From positions 1 through 15,701 of the forward strand of contig CATYZV010000012.1 in assembly GCA_958415865.1 (NCBI GenBank): a stretch of DNA of 15,701 nt, given 5' to 3'. Numbering within the stretch: the stretch's first letter is position 1; every line of letters starts with the position of its first letter. A program made the translations under genes and the position numbers. Under the pieces are notes generated by a model. The model made no database searches and had not been told where the DNA came from. It saw only the letters and a list, made by a program, of their open reading frames with translations. Positions 7,543 to 14,864 of this stretch are shown here, one piece after another. This DNA is from an uncultured Selenomonadaceae bacterium (GTDB lineage Bacteria > Bacillota > Negativicutes > Selenomonadales > Selenomonadaceae).

Positions 7543-8010
7543 ATGGATATCTTAAAGGAAAATACACTGCTCTATAGCGTATTGATATTTACTGCTGTGC
7601 TTAGCCTATTGTTTTTCCCTAGCAGAACGGCAAATGCTGAGGCCGGACTGCAAAAGGTCGGCGAGGGCGATGCGGGCACGGTCTTTCTGCTGCCCGATAC
7701 GGTGCAGATACTGAGCAGGGGAGAGGCACGCTATCTGCTGGCGGCGGTTGAGGAGCAGTTCACCGATGAAGCGTTTTTGAGCGATCTGCACAGCACTGCG
7801 GGCATGGAAGCTGCTGCGTCGGAGTGGAAGCTCTATATGTTCACGAGCGACGGCAGGTATTACTGCACGCCGCAGCGGTATCTGCTCGATACTCAGGGCA
7901 ATACGTGCGTCGATCTCGGCAGCAATATGCAGCTTAGCATGATAGACAACAAGCTGACCGCGGATATATACACAGCGGCACTGCGCGTGCTGGAAGGGAA
8001 AACTTCATAA
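7543..8010 (+). CDS. Exported protein of unknown function
   Basis: A 155-residue protein that I do not recognise. Residues 1-32 form a signal peptide: charged start (MDILKEN), hydrophobic core (LLYSVLIFTAVLSLLFF) and an ANA|EA cleavage site at about 32/33. The remaining 123 residues are soluble and mildly acidic, with no lipobox and no further membrane segment. The mature part should lie in the periplasm or stay attached if uncleaved. One stretch reads LYMFTSDGRYYCTPQRYLLD, suggesting a small beta-rich domain, with cysteines in YYCTP and NTCVD that could pair. AAAGGG lies 7 bp before the ATG. I see no own promoter in the 25 bp after the upstream hairpin, so it may depend on read-through from the adhesin/TnpB-like transcript. 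A strong terminator follows. Confidence 0.75.
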   Translation: MDILKENTLLYSVLIFTAVLSLLFFPSRTANAEAGLQKVGEGDAGTVFLLPDTVQILSRGEARYLLAAVEEQFTDEAFLSDLHSTAGMEAAASEWKLYMFTSDGRYYCTPQRYLLDTQGNTCVDLGSNMQLSMIDNKLTADIYTAALRVLEGKTS

Positions 8011-8019
8011 TTATAATTG

Positions 8020-8047
8020 GCTGCGGTTATATGCCGCAGCTTTTTAT
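8020..8047 (+). terminator. Rho-independent terminator
   Basis: The stem GCTGCGG (8020-8026) / CCGCAGC (8034-8040) with a 7-nt loop is followed directly by TTTTTATT. It separates the accessory left half from the queuosine operon. Confidence 0.88.
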
Positions 8048-8076
8048 TGTTCGTCCGGGAGATTGTAAATCAGCTG

Positions 8077-8106
8077 ATTACACAAAAAAGAAATTTATGT
8101 TATAAT
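8077..8106 (+). promoter_or_regulatory. Sigma70-type promoter of queD-queE-surE-ahcY
   Basis: A consensus -10 TATAAT (8101-8106) has ATTACA (8077-8082; 4 of 6 to TTGACA) 18 bp upstream. The expected start near 8113 gives a leader of about 45 nt to the TTG start of queD. I looked for a preQ1 riboswitch in this leader and did not see one. Confidence 0.75.
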
Positions 8107-8158
8107 CTGTTATGTGTTAATTAGATGTATTTTTTCATTGGATAGAGGAGGAAGTATT

Positions 8159-8530
8159 TTGTTTGAATTAGTAGTAAACGGTGCTTTTGAAGCGGCTCAC
8201 CGCCTCGACGGCTACAACGGCAAGTGCAGCCGCCTGCACGGGCACAGCTGGACGGTGGAAATCTCGGTGGAAGGGGAAACGCTCGATGAAATCGGCATGG
8301 TGGCAGATTTTAAGACGCTGAAGGCTGCGTTGATGAATGTGCTCGATGCTATGGACCATCAGTATTTGAACGAGCTGCCGCAGTTTGACGGCATCAATCC
8401 GACGGCGGAAAATCTCGCCAAGTACATCTATGAACAGCTGGAATTTGATGAAGTATTTAAGACTAGCTGTGAGCTAAAGTACGTCAAGGTATGGGAATCG
8501 CCTAAAGCGGCTGTGGTCTATCGCAAATGA
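8159..8530 (+). CDS. queD: 6-carboxy-5,6,7,8-tetrahydropterin synthase QueD
   Basis: Converts 7,8-dihydroneopterin triphosphate to 6-carboxytetrahydropterin in the cytoplasm, an early step of queuosine (7-deazaguanine) synthesis. With the TTG start it has 123 residues, the family's usual size. Zinc ligands are His14 (EAAHRL), His27 and His29 (LHGH), and the catalytic Cys23 lies in GKCSRLHGH. DHQYLNEL, PTAENLAKYI and the C-terminal VWESPKAAVVY are family hallmarks. I chose TTG 8159 because AGAGGAGGAA (8144-8153) sits just before it and the protein then begins FELVVNGAFEAAH. The earlier in-frame GTG at 8114 has no ribosome site and lies at the transcription start. The stop overlaps the queE ATG (ATGA, 8527-8530), so the two are translationally coupled. 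Confidence 0.93.
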   Translation: MFELVVNGAFEAAHRLDGYNGKCSRLHGHSWTVEISVEGETLDEIGMVADFKTLKAALMNVLDAMDHQYLNELPQFDGINPTAENLAKYIYEQLEFDEVFKTSCELKYVKVWESPKAAVVYRK

Positions 8531-9270
8531 GGACAGGCATTTCGGAAATTTTTTCCTCGATTCAGGGCGAAGGCAGGTACGTGGGCTGCCGCCAGCTGTT
8601 CATCCGCTTGATCGGCTGCAATATGGACTGCCCTTACTGCGATACGAATGAGATGGCGCACAAAAAAGTTCCCTGCGTGCTGGAGAGTGCCGCAGGCTAT
8701 GCCGGCGGCTTGGAGCTTGATAATCCCGTATCATGGGATGAATTAATGCCTTACATTTCATTCCGCTTGCAGCAGCCGCATCATTCGATAAGCGTAACGG
8801 GCGGCGAGCCTCTATTGCACGTGGAGGCGATCAAAGAACTCGCTCAGCGCATCGCGCCGTATCACCTGCCGCTGTTTTTGGAAACGAACGGCACACTGCC
8901 GGACAATCTTGCGCAGGTCATAGACGATGTGCAGATGATCAGCATGGATATGAAGCTGCCGAGCGATACGGGCGAAGATCACTGGGAAGCGCATCGCCGC
9001 TTTTTGCAAATCGCTGTGCAGGCTCAAAAGGATATTTACGTCAAAATCGTTGTTTCTGATGAATCGACGCAAGATGATTTTGACAGGGCGATTTCCATCA
9101 TCGAAGCTGTCGATCCTAATGTACTGCTGGTGCTCCAGCCGATTACGCCGATGGGCGGGCTGCACCCGGCGAAGCCGCAGAAGTTGCTCGACTGGCAGAG
9201 CAGGGCGATGGCGCGCCTGCACGATGTGCGCGTCATACCGCAGACTCACCGCATGATGAATGTATTGTGA
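8527..9270 (+). CDS. queE: 7-carboxy-7-deazaguanine synthase QueE (radical SAM)
   Basis: Radical SAM enzyme that rearranges 6-carboxytetrahydropterin to 7-carboxy-7-deazaguanine, the step after QueD. The 247 residues start RTGISEIFSSIQGEGRYVG, the QueE signature. The 4Fe-4S cluster motif CNMDCPYC has Cys31, Cys35 and Cys38 (C-x3-C-x2-C), and the SAM-binding TGGEPLLH follows in the middle. The later part (TNGTLP, MDMKLPS, KIVVSDE, LQPITPMGG) fits the family. The gene overlaps queD by 4 nt. The next enzymes (QueC, QueF) are not in this window, so they must be elsewhere or the product is used differently. Confidence 0.94.
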   Translation: MRTGISEIFSSIQGEGRYVGCRQLFIRLIGCNMDCPYCDTNEMAHKKVPCVLESAAGYAGGLELDNPVSWDELMPYISFRLQQPHHSISVTGGEPLLHVEAIKELAQRIAPYHLPLFLETNGTLPDNLAQVIDDVQMISMDMKLPSDTGEDHWEAHRRFLQIAVQAQKDIYVKIVVSDESTQDDFDRAISIIEAVDPNVLLVLQPITPMGGLHPAKPQKLLDWQSRAMARLHDVRVIPQTHRMMNVL

Positions 9271-9290
9271 TTTTATAAAGGAAGATTTAT

Positions 9291-10058
9291 TTGAAGATTT
9301 TACTCGTCAATGACGACGGCATCAACGCGCCCGGCATCAGGGCGATGGCAAAGGTGCTCGCTCCTCTGCACGAAGTGTTCGTCGTGGCTCCGGCGAGCGA
9401 GCAGAGTGGAATGTCGCAGGCGTTATCCGTCGGCGTGCCGCTGATAGTGCACGAAGCTGATATCGGCGTAGAAGGAGTCTGGGCGCGCAGCGTGGAGGGC
9501 ACTCCTGCTGACTGCACGAAGCTGGCACTGGAAATCCTGCTGAAGCAAAAGCCGGACCTCGTGATCTCCGGCATAAATAACGGTGCCAACCTCGGCACGG
9601 ACGTGCTCTACTCCGGCACGGTCGGCGCGGCTATAGAGGGCTACAATCACGGCATTCCCTCGCTTGCCGTGTCGATTTCACATCAGGGCAGGATTGCACC
9701 GGAGAAAATCGCCGCCATCATCGCTGAGCATTTAAGCTGTTTTTATGACAGCGATAAATTATTTATGTACAATATTAATTTTCCCGACACGCTCAAAGAT
9801 GGTAAAATAAAATTTGTATTCACGCGCCAAGGCAGGCGGCTCTACGATAATGAATTCGACATCGTGCCGCAGGGCGATGGCTCCGCCGCTTACAAGATGC
9901 AGGGCAGGGCAAGGGATGCCGCCGGCGATGGCACTACGGATATTGAAACGGTCAATAAGGGCTTTATCTCTATAACGCCTTTATCTATAGAAAGAACAGA
10001 TTTTGCTAAGCTGGCAGAGCTTCAAAGCTCAGCCGGCAGAATTTTCGGAGGTAATTAA
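9291..10058 (+). CDS. surE: 5'/3'-nucleotidase SurE
   Basis: Metal-dependent phosphatase that removes phosphate from nucleoside 5'- and 3'-monophosphates, and in several species from short polyphosphate. The 255 residues are the usual length. The N-terminal signature KILLVNDDGINAPGI gives metal ligands Asp8 and Asp9. Ser39 (SEQSGM) and the Asn of SGINNGANLG complete the site. GTPADC and YSGTVGAAIEG are further conserved blocks. The start is TTG 9291, supported by AAAGGAAG at 9278-9285 and by alignment to the usual first residues. It follows queE by 20 bp and its last codons hold the ahcY ribosome site, so it is part of the queD-ahcY operon. It may clear nucleotides in the same purine/SAM-recycling context (inference). 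Confidence 0.94.
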   Translation: MKILLVNDDGINAPGIRAMAKVLAPLHEVFVVAPASEQSGMSQALSVGVPLIVHEADIGVEGVWARSVEGTPADCTKLALEILLKQKPDLVISGINNGANLGTDVLYSGTVGAAIEGYNHGIPSLAVSISHQGRIAPEKIAAIIAEHLSCFYDSDKLFMYNINFPDTLKDGKIKFVFTRQGRRLYDNEFDIVPQGDGSAAYKMQGRARDAAGDGTTDIETVNKGFISITPLSIERTDFAKLAELQSSAGRIFGGN

Positions 10059-10061
10059 TCA

Positions 10062-11306
10062 ATGGAATCCATAATCAAAGACATTACGCTCGCTCCGTCC
10101 GGGCACGATAAAATCGAATGGGTAAAGAATTTCATGCCCGTTCTGCGCCATATCGACGAAGAATACTCCAAGACGAAGCCGTTTGCCGGCAAGCGCATGG
10201 TAATGACGATGCACCTAGAAGCCAAGACTGCATATCTGGCACTCGTGCTTCAAAATGCTGGTGCTGAAGTCATCGCTACGGGCAGCAATCCGCTGTCCAC
10301 GCAGGACGATGTAGTGGCAGCACTCGTGGAAAGCGGCATAACCGTATTTGCCAAGTACGACTGCACGCCGGAAGAATACGATATGTACATCGACAAGGCA
10401 CTGGCCACCAAGCCCGACATGATCATGGACGACGGCGGCGATCTCGTATACCGCATTCACAACCAGCACCCCGAACTCATCCCCAACATCATCGGCGGCA
10501 GTGAAGAAACGACGACCGGCGTAATCCGCGACAAAGCTCTCGCCAACGAAGGCCGCCTCAAATTCCCGATGCTCGCAGCTAATGACGCATACTGCAAATA
10601 CCTGTTCGACAATAGATACGGCACAGGCCAGTCCACCTGGGACGGCATCATGCGCACTACGAATCTCGTAGTAGCAGGCAAGAACGTCGTAATCGCCGGC
10701 TACGGCTGGTGCGGCAAGGGCGGTGCAATGCGTGCCAAAGGTCTCGGTGCCAATGTCATCATCACCGAAGTAGACCCTATCAAGGCTATTGAAGCAGTAT
10801 TCGACGGCTTCCGCGTAATGCCGATGAAAGAAGCGGCAAAAATCGGCGATATCTTCCTGACGCTGACCGGCGATATCAACGTCATCGACGAAGACAGCTT
10901 TGCAGTAATGAAAAACGGTGCAGTCCTCGCCAACTCCGGCCATTTCGACGTGGAAATCAACGTCAAGAAACTGCGTGAAATCTCCGTCTCCCACCGCCCC
11001 GTCCGCAAGAACATCGAAGAATTCGTTCAAAAAGACGGCCGCAAGATCTACCTGCTCGCTGAAGGCCGCCTCGTAAACCTCGCCGCCGGCGACGGCCATC
11101 CGGCAGAAATCATGGACCTGTCCTTTGCCGTGCAGTTCTTCTCCGCCCTGCACATCAACAATCATCATGCTGAACTGAAGAATGAAGTATACGTAATGCC
11201 CGAAGAAATCAACACCGAAATAGCCAAGATTAAACTCAAATCCCTAGGCGTTTCCATTGATACTTTAAGTCAGGAACAGTATGATTACCTTCACAAAGCT
11301 AACTGA
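10062..11306 (+). CDS. ahcY: Adenosylhomocysteinase (S-adenosylhomocysteine hydrolase family)
   Basis: NAD-dependent enzyme that splits S-adenosylhomocysteine to adenosine and homocysteine, relieving product inhibition of methyltransferases. The 414 residues are of the shorter, bacterial/archaeal Thermotoga-like type. Seen in order: IEWVKNFMPVL, TMHLEAKTAYL (substrate His), DDGGDL (Asp), GGSEETTTG (Glu), NDAYCKYLFDNRYGTGQS (Lys and Asp), the NAD-binding AGYGWCGKGGAMRAKGLGA (about 212-230) and NSGHFDVEI. The C-terminus ends near YDYLHKAN. GGAGG (10047-10051), inside the end of surE, is its ribosome site, 3 bp separate the genes, and they are surely co-transcribed. The deaminase next door raises the possibility that the true substrate is S-inosylhomocysteine, as for the Methanocaldococcus homologue. 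Confidence 0.94.
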   Translation: MESIIKDITLAPSGHDKIEWVKNFMPVLRHIDEEYSKTKPFAGKRMVMTMHLEAKTAYLALVLQNAGAEVIATGSNPLSTQDDVVAALVESGITVFAKYDCTPEEYDMYIDKALATKPDMIMDDGGDLVYRIHNQHPELIPNIIGGSEETTTGVIRDKALANEGRLKFPMLAANDAYCKYLFDNRYGTGQSTWDGIMRTTNLVVAGKNVVIAGYGWCGKGGAMRAKGLGANVIITEVDPIKAIEAVFDGFRVMPMKEAAKIGDIFLTLTGDINVIDEDSFAVMKNGAVLANSGHFDVEINVKKLREISVSHRPVRKNIEEFVQKDGRKIYLLAEGRLVNLAAGDGHPAEIMDLSFAVQFFSALHINNHHAELKNEVYVMPEEINTEIAKIKLKSLGVSIDTLSQEQYDYLHKAN

Positions 11307-11320
11307 TTTATAATAGATGC

Positions 11321-11421
11321 GGCAGTAGTTTTGCAAATTTAAGCTAAAGAAATGGGCATCTGTTTTGGAAGTCAAGTAACACGTTGGAAAAACAGATGCC
11401 CGTTTCTTTGGCGGTACTGCC
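11321..11421 (+). terminator. Long hairpin, probable terminator between ahcY and mtaD
   Basis: The stem GGGCATCTGTTTT (11354-11366) / AAAACAGATGCCC (11389-11401) extends outward through one mismatch to AAAGAAA (11346-11352) / TTTCTTT (11403-11409). A further complementary pair GGCAGTA (11321-11327) / TACTGCC (11415-11421) lies outside it. The loop is 22 nt. The T tract after the core is mixed (GTTTCTTT). It is longer than an ordinary terminator, so it could also encode a small RNA or be a degenerate miniature repeat. Confidence 0.6.
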
Positions 11422-11482
11422 TGAACATTAATCATCACAGCAAAATTTTTACTTTTTACCTTAAAAGAAAGATGATTGTAAT

Positions 11483-12760
11483 ATGAATATATTGATTAAA
11501 CAAGCTCATACTGTTCTGCCTGACGGCTCTGTCAAGGTTGCTGATATCGCGGTGCAGGATGATAAGATACTCGCTATCGGTGATGTGCCGCAGGATTTTC
11601 AGCCGGATCAGATGATCGACGGCACGGACAAGCTTGCCACGGCAGGTTTTGTCAATGCTCATACGCACGTATCCATGACGCTGCTGCGCAGCTATGCTGA
11701 CGATATGCAGCTGATGGACTGGCTGCAAAATAAGATCTGGCCGATTGAAGCGAAGATGACGAAGCAGGACATCTACTGGGGCGCGATGCTGGGCATTGTG
11801 GAAATGCTCAAGAGCGGCACGACGACTTTTGCCGATATGTACGGCGATATGGAACAGGTCGCTAGAGCCTGCCTCGACACGGACATCCGCGCCGTGCTCT
11901 CGCGCGGCATGATCGGCGTTGCCCCGAACGGTTTGCAGGCACTTGAAGAAAACAAAGAATTATACCGCGATTTCAACGGTGCCAACGACGGCAAAATTAC
12001 CGTCATGTTCGGCCCGCACGCACCCTACACCTGCCCGCCGGACTTCCTCAAAAAAGTCGTAGCGGCCAGCGAAGAGTACAATGCCGAAATCCACATTCAC
12101 CTTGCTGAAACGAAAGGCGAAGTCGAAAACTGTCTCAAGGAATACGGCAAGACCCCGATTGAACTGATGGAAGACTGCGGCGTGCTTCAGCGCGGCGTAC
12201 TTGCCGCTCACTGCGTCCATCTCTCAGACCACGACATTGAGCTGCTCGCCAAGTACAATACCCGTGTGGCACACAACCCCGGCAGCAATATGAAGCTCGC
12301 CAGCGGAGCAGCACCCGTGCCCAAGCTCCTCGCGGCAGGCGTGTGCACGGCACTCGGCACCGACGGCGCATCGAGCAACAACAACCTCGATATGCTCGAA
12401 GAAATCAACCTCGCCGCACTGCTGCACAAAGTAACGACACTCGACCCGCTCGCAGTCCCCGCCTTCAAAGCACTTCAGATGGGCACTGAATACGGCGCAA
12501 AAGCAGTCGGCCTCAAACAGCTCGGACTCTTAAAAGAAGGCTATAAAGCAGATATCGTTCTGTTCGACATGAATGCACCGCAGTGGTACCCGCGCAACGA
12601 CCTCGTATCCCTGCTCGTCTACTCCGCCAACTCCTCCATGGTCGATACCGTGCTCGTCGACGGCAAAGTCCTCGTACACGGCAAAGAACTCGTCAACATC
12701 GACGAAGAACTCGTCAAGTATCAGGCAAATAAATGCGCTATGCGCTTGATCAACGGCTGA
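11483..12760 (+). CDS. mtaD: 5-methylthioadenosine / S-adenosylhomocysteine deaminase
   Basis: Amidohydrolase-superfamily enzyme that deaminates the adenine ring of S-adenosylhomocysteine, methylthioadenosine and often 5'-deoxyadenosine to the inosine forms. The 425 residues are the normal length. The metal site is seen in GFVNAHTHVSM (His60, His62), HIHLAETKGE (His, Glu), AHCVHL (His) and LGTDGASSNNNLDM (Asp). TLLRSYADDMQLMDWL and HNPGSNMKLASG are typical of the MtaD/SsnA-type branch. The ATG follows only a weak purine stretch (AAAGAAAGATGA). It lies downstream of ahcY but after a large hairpin, so it may have its own promoter, which I cannot define. The context with ahcY favours SAH/MTA over other substrates such as guanine or atrazine-type compounds. 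Confidence 0.92.
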   Translation: MNILIKQAHTVLPDGSVKVADIAVQDDKILAIGDVPQDFQPDQMIDGTDKLATAGFVNAHTHVSMTLLRSYADDMQLMDWLQNKIWPIEAKMTKQDIYWGAMLGIVEMLKSGTTTFADMYGDMEQVARACLDTDIRAVLSRGMIGVAPNGLQALEENKELYRDFNGANDGKITVMFGPHAPYTCPPDFLKKVVAASEEYNAEIHIHLAETKGEVENCLKEYGKTPIELMEDCGVLQRGVLAAHCVHLSDHDIELLAKYNTRVAHNPGSNMKLASGAAPVPKLLAAGVCTALGTDGASSNNNLDMLEEINLAALLHKVTTLDPLAVPAFKALQMGTEYGAKAVGLKQLGLLKEGYKADIVLFDMNAPQWYPRNDLVSLLVYSANSSMVDTVLVDGKVLVHGKELVNIDEELVKYQANKCAMRLING

Positions 12761-12778
12761 AGAAAATTAAATAATACA

Positions 12779-12822
12779 AAAGCCCCTAAAGCAGATGAAT
12801 TTTGGCTTTAGGGGCTTTCTTT
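12779..12822 (+). terminator. Rho-independent terminator of mtaD
   Basis: A perfect 14-bp stem AAAGCCCCTAAAGC (12779-12792) / GCTTTAGGGGCTTT (12805-12818) is followed by CTTTG. A-rich bases precede it, so it may also work weakly on the other strand. Confidence 0.9.
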
Positions 12823-12831
12823 GCATTGCGT

Positions 12832-12861
12832 ATAAAAAAAGAGACTGCTTTCACAGTCTCT
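12832..12861 (-). terminator. Rho-independent terminator of tRNA-Arg
   Basis: Read on the minus strand, AGAGACTG (12861-12854) and CAGTCTCT (12847-12840) form an 8-bp stem with a 6-nt loop, followed by seven T and TAT. It lies about 45 bp after the CCA end of the tRNA and faces the mtaD terminator. Confidence 0.92.
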
Positions 12862-12904
12862 TCTATCCGTTTATCGAACTCAAAAGTTCGACTATTAACG
12901 TGAA

Positions 12905-12981
12905 TGGTGCGCCTGGCAGGAGTCGAACCTGCGACACCGCGCTTAGAAGGCGCGTGCTCTATCCAGCTGAGCTACAGGTGC
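12905..12981 (-). tRNA. tRNA-Arg (anticodon UCU)
   Basis: The minus strand folds into a 77-nt cloverleaf with CCA encoded. The acceptor is GCACCTG / CAGGCGC with A73; D-arm AGCTCAGCTGGATAGAGC; anticodon stem CGCGC / GCGCG around loop CTTCTAA (anticodon UCU, reads AGA/AGG); T-arm GCAGG-TTCGACT-CCTGC. The third acceptor pair is A3-C70, a mismatch where most relatives have a Watson-Crick pair. It has a perfect promoter and its own terminator, so it is expressed alone. Confidence 0.95.
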
Positions 12982-12986
12982 ATTGC

Positions 12987-13004
12987 TCTCAAGCACTCTT
13001 GAGA
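12987..13004. repeat. Small dyad in the tRNA leader
   Basis: TCTCAAG (12987-12993) and CTTGAGA (12998-13004) form a 7-bp stem with a 4-nt loop just before the 5' end of the mature tRNA on the minus strand. It is part of the precursor removed by RNase P; there is no T tract. Confidence 0.55.
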
Positions 13005-13013
13005 ACAGTTAAT

Positions 13014-13042
13014 ATTATATCTATTTCAAAGGCATTTGTCAA
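13014..13042 (-). promoter_or_regulatory. Consensus sigma70-type promoter of tRNA-Arg
   Basis: On the minus strand TTGACA (13042-13037) and TATAAT (13019-13014) are both perfect consensus hexamers with exactly 17 bp between them. The start is expected near 13007, about 25 nt before the tRNA. Confidence 0.93.
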
Positions 13043-13056
13043 CTAAAATTTTTAAA

Positions 13057-14418
13057 TTAATTTGTCAGGCTGCGAACAGGAGCCGGGATGCGTCCGCCGC
13101 GGGCGATGAAGGCATCGGAGCTGTAGTTGCTGCGCACTTTGACGATGGGGCAGTAGCCTAAGAGACCGCCGAAGTTGACGGTGTCGCCGATTTTTTTGCC
13201 GGGCACGGGGATGACGCGGACAGCCGTGGTCTTGTTGTTGATCATGCCGATAGCTGCTTCGTCGGCGATGATGCCGGAGATGGTGGATGCGGGCGTGTCG
13301 CCGGCGATGGCGATCATGTCGAGACCGACGGAGCATACGCAGGTCATGGCTTCGAGTTTTTCAATCGAGAGGCTGCCGCGCGCTACTGCGTCGATCATGC
13401 CGGCATCTTCGCTGACGGGAATGAATGCGCCGCTGAGACCGCCGACGTGGGACGATGCCATCAGGCCGCCTTTTTTGACAGCGTCGTTTAAAAGTGCCAG
13501 TGCTGCTGTCGTGCCGGGTGCGCCGCAGCTTTCCAAGCCCATTTCTTCGAGGATGTGCGCTACGCTGTCGCCGACGGCAGGGGTCGGGGCAAGCGAGAGG
13601 TCGATGATGCCGAAAGGAATGCCGAGGCGCTTGGAGGCTTCGCGTGCTACGAGCTGGCCTACGCGCGTTATCTTGAAGGCGGTTTTCTTTATCGTTTCAG
13701 CTACTTCAGTGAAGTCCGCGCCTTTTAAATCTTCCAAAGCGTGTTTTACTACGCCGGGGCCGCTGACACCGACGCTGACGACCTTATCGGCTTCGCATAC
13801 ACCGTGGAATGCACCTGCCATGAACGGGTTGTCGCTCGGCGCGTTGCAGAATACGACGAGCTTGGCGCAGCCGATGGCTTCGCGGTCGCGGGTCAGTTCT
13901 GCCGTGCGCTTGATGACTTCGCCCATTTCGCGCACGCAGTCCATATTGATGCCGGCTTTAGTGGAGCCTAGGTTTACCGACGAGCAGACGATATCCGTCG
14001 TAGCGAGTGCCTGCGGAATGGAGTTGATCAGCACGCGATCTCCGTTGGTAAAGCCTTTTTCCACGAGTGCGGAAAAGCCGCCGATGAAATTGATGCCGAT
14101 TTCTTTAGCAGCCTTGTCCATTGCTTCTGCCACCGGCACATACGTGTCCGTCTTGCAGGCTTCCGCCGCTATGGCTATAGGCGTTACGGATACGCGCTTG
14201 TTGATGATAGGAATGCCGTATTCACTGGCGATGTCTTCGCCCGTCTTGACGAGAAATTCACCCGACTTGGTGATCTTGTCGTACACATTGTCGCAGAACT
14301 GCTTCAAGTTCGGATGAGCGCAGTCGCGCAGGCTCAGGCCCAGCGTTATCGTGCGCACGTCCAGCTTGTTTTCAGTTATCATGCGGTTTGTTTCAAGTAT
14401 ATCATTGACCGTTATCAC
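13057..14418 (-). CDS. UPF0210 (DUF711) family protein
   Basis: A 453-residue cytoplasmic protein of the UPF0210 / 'PFL family' group, distantly related to glycyl-radical-fold proteins by name and structure but without a proven reaction. The start [18 protein letters not shown] and the blocks [67 protein letters not shown] and [16 protein letters not shown] are those of the family, and the length is normal. The GTG start at 14418 is chosen because GGGAGGA lies just upstream. The gene is 35 bp after the ACT-domain gene, the pairing found across Firmicutes and archaea, so the two probably act together (small-molecule-controlled enzyme; inferred). The tRNA promoter begins right after its stop, and I see no clear terminator of its own. 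Confidence 0.9.
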   Translation of the reverse strand: MITVNDILETNRMITENKLDVRTITLGLSLRDCAHPNLKQFCDNVYDKITKSGEFLVKTGEDIASEYGIPIINKRVSVTPIAIAAEACKTDTYVPVAEAMDKAAKEIGINFIGGFSALVEKGFTNGDRVLINSIPQALATTDIVCSSVNLGSTKAGINMDCVREMGEVIKRTAELTRDREAIGCAKLVVFCNAPSDNPFMAGAFHGVCEADKVVSVGVSGPGVVKHALEDLKGADFTEVAETIKKTAFKITRVGQLVAREASKRLGIPFGIIDLSLAPTPAVGDSVAHILEEMGLESCGAPGTTAALALLNDAVKKGGLMASSHVGGLSGAFIPVSEDAGMIDAVARGSLSIEKLEAMTCVCSVGLDMIAIAGDTPASTISGIIADEAAIGMINNKTTAVRVIPVPGKKIGDTVNFGGLLGYCPIVKVRSNYSSDAFIARGGRIPAPVRSLTN

Positions 14419-14453
14419 AGATTTTTTCCTCCCAAATCGCCGATGCGAACTGA

Positions 14454-14723
14454 TTAGATATTGTGCATAGCATTGAAAATTTCTTCATGCTGTGCCTTGA
14501 TATCTACATTGATTTCCTTGCCTTTAGCCTTGAGCGTATCCTGCAGCTCGCGCAGCTTGACGCTCTTGTCATCTGCTTCAGCGATCAGCACCATGTTGAA
14601 AAATCCGTTCATGATGTTCTGGTTGATGCTTAGAATATTGACATTGTTGTCAGCGAGAATATTGCTGACTGCCGCGATGATGCCCACGCGGTCCTTGCCT
14701 ACTACGGTAACGACGAGTTTCAT
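14454..14723 (-). CDS. ACT domain protein (UPF0237 family)
   Basis: An 89-residue single ACT domain, the GcvR-like UPF0237 type. It begins [23 protein letters not shown], with the Gly-Ile turn that forms the ligand-binding edge, and follows the beta-alpha-beta-beta-alpha-beta order ([23 protein letters not shown]). ACT domains bind amino acids or similar small ligands as dimers. AAGGGGAT lies 7 bp before the ATG. It is the first gene of a two-gene operon with UPF0210, which it probably senses for or regulates; the ligand is unknown. Confidence 0.93.
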   Translation of the reverse strand: MKLVVTVVGKDRVGIIAAVSNILADNNVNILSINQNIMNGFFNMVLIAEADDKSVKLRELQDTLKAKGKEINVDIKAQHEEIFNAMHNI

Positions 14724-14746
14724 TTTGCTATCCCCTTATTGTTAAA

Positions 14747-14773
14747 ATTATAATGTCTTCCAATATGATTATA
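14747..14773 (-). promoter_or_regulatory. Possible -10 elements for the ACT-UPF0210 operon
   Basis: TATAAT occurs twice on the minus strand (14773-14768 and 14752-14747) in the AT-rich gap before the ACT gene. Neither has a good -35 hexamer at 16-18 bp. One of them is likely the -10, but I cannot say which. Confidence 0.35.
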
Positions 14774-14824
14774 CCATCATCATGCAAGCAGCGGCTATAT
14801 CTTTTATGAAAAACTGAATGTTTA

Positions 14825-14833
14825 TGCTAAAAT
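14825..14833 (+). promoter_or_regulatory. Possible extended -10 for the Uma2-family gene
   Basis: TGCTAAAAT (14825-14833) fits an extended -10 element (TGn plus TAAAAT). The -35 is weak (TTATGA at 14804-14809). It lies 32 bp before the ATG at 14865, and AAAGGAGGT at 14850-14858 is a strong ribosome site. Confidence 0.4.
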
Positions 14834-14864
14834 ATAGATTAGAGATAGAAAAGGAGGTATAAAA

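Noticed and set aside
8114..8158. GTG at 8114 as an earlier start for queD, giving 15 more residues
   Set aside because: It lies at the expected transcription start, has no ribosome site, and the added residues do not fit the family; TTG 8159 has AGAGGAGGAA before it.
8041..8158. preQ1 riboswitch in the queD leader
   Set aside because: The leader lacks the short C-rich loop and A-rich tail of the known classes.
10215..11168. A 317-codon minus-strand open frame
   Set aside because: It is antisense to ahcY with no family resemblance; the coding evidence for ahcY is decisive.
12905..12981. tRNA-Arg as the attachment site of the integrase at 261-1328
   Set aside because: It is more than 11 kb away, with housekeeping genes between, and no duplicated tRNA 3' end is seen near the integrase.
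12795..13046. An 83-codon plus-strand open frame reading GAPGRSRTCDTALRRR
   Set aside because: It is the antisense of the tRNA-Arg gene, a well-known false protein.
13175..14317. A 380-codon plus-strand open frame
   Set aside because: It is a shadow antisense to the UPF0210 gene; it has low-complexity Ser/Pro/Ala content and no ribosome site.
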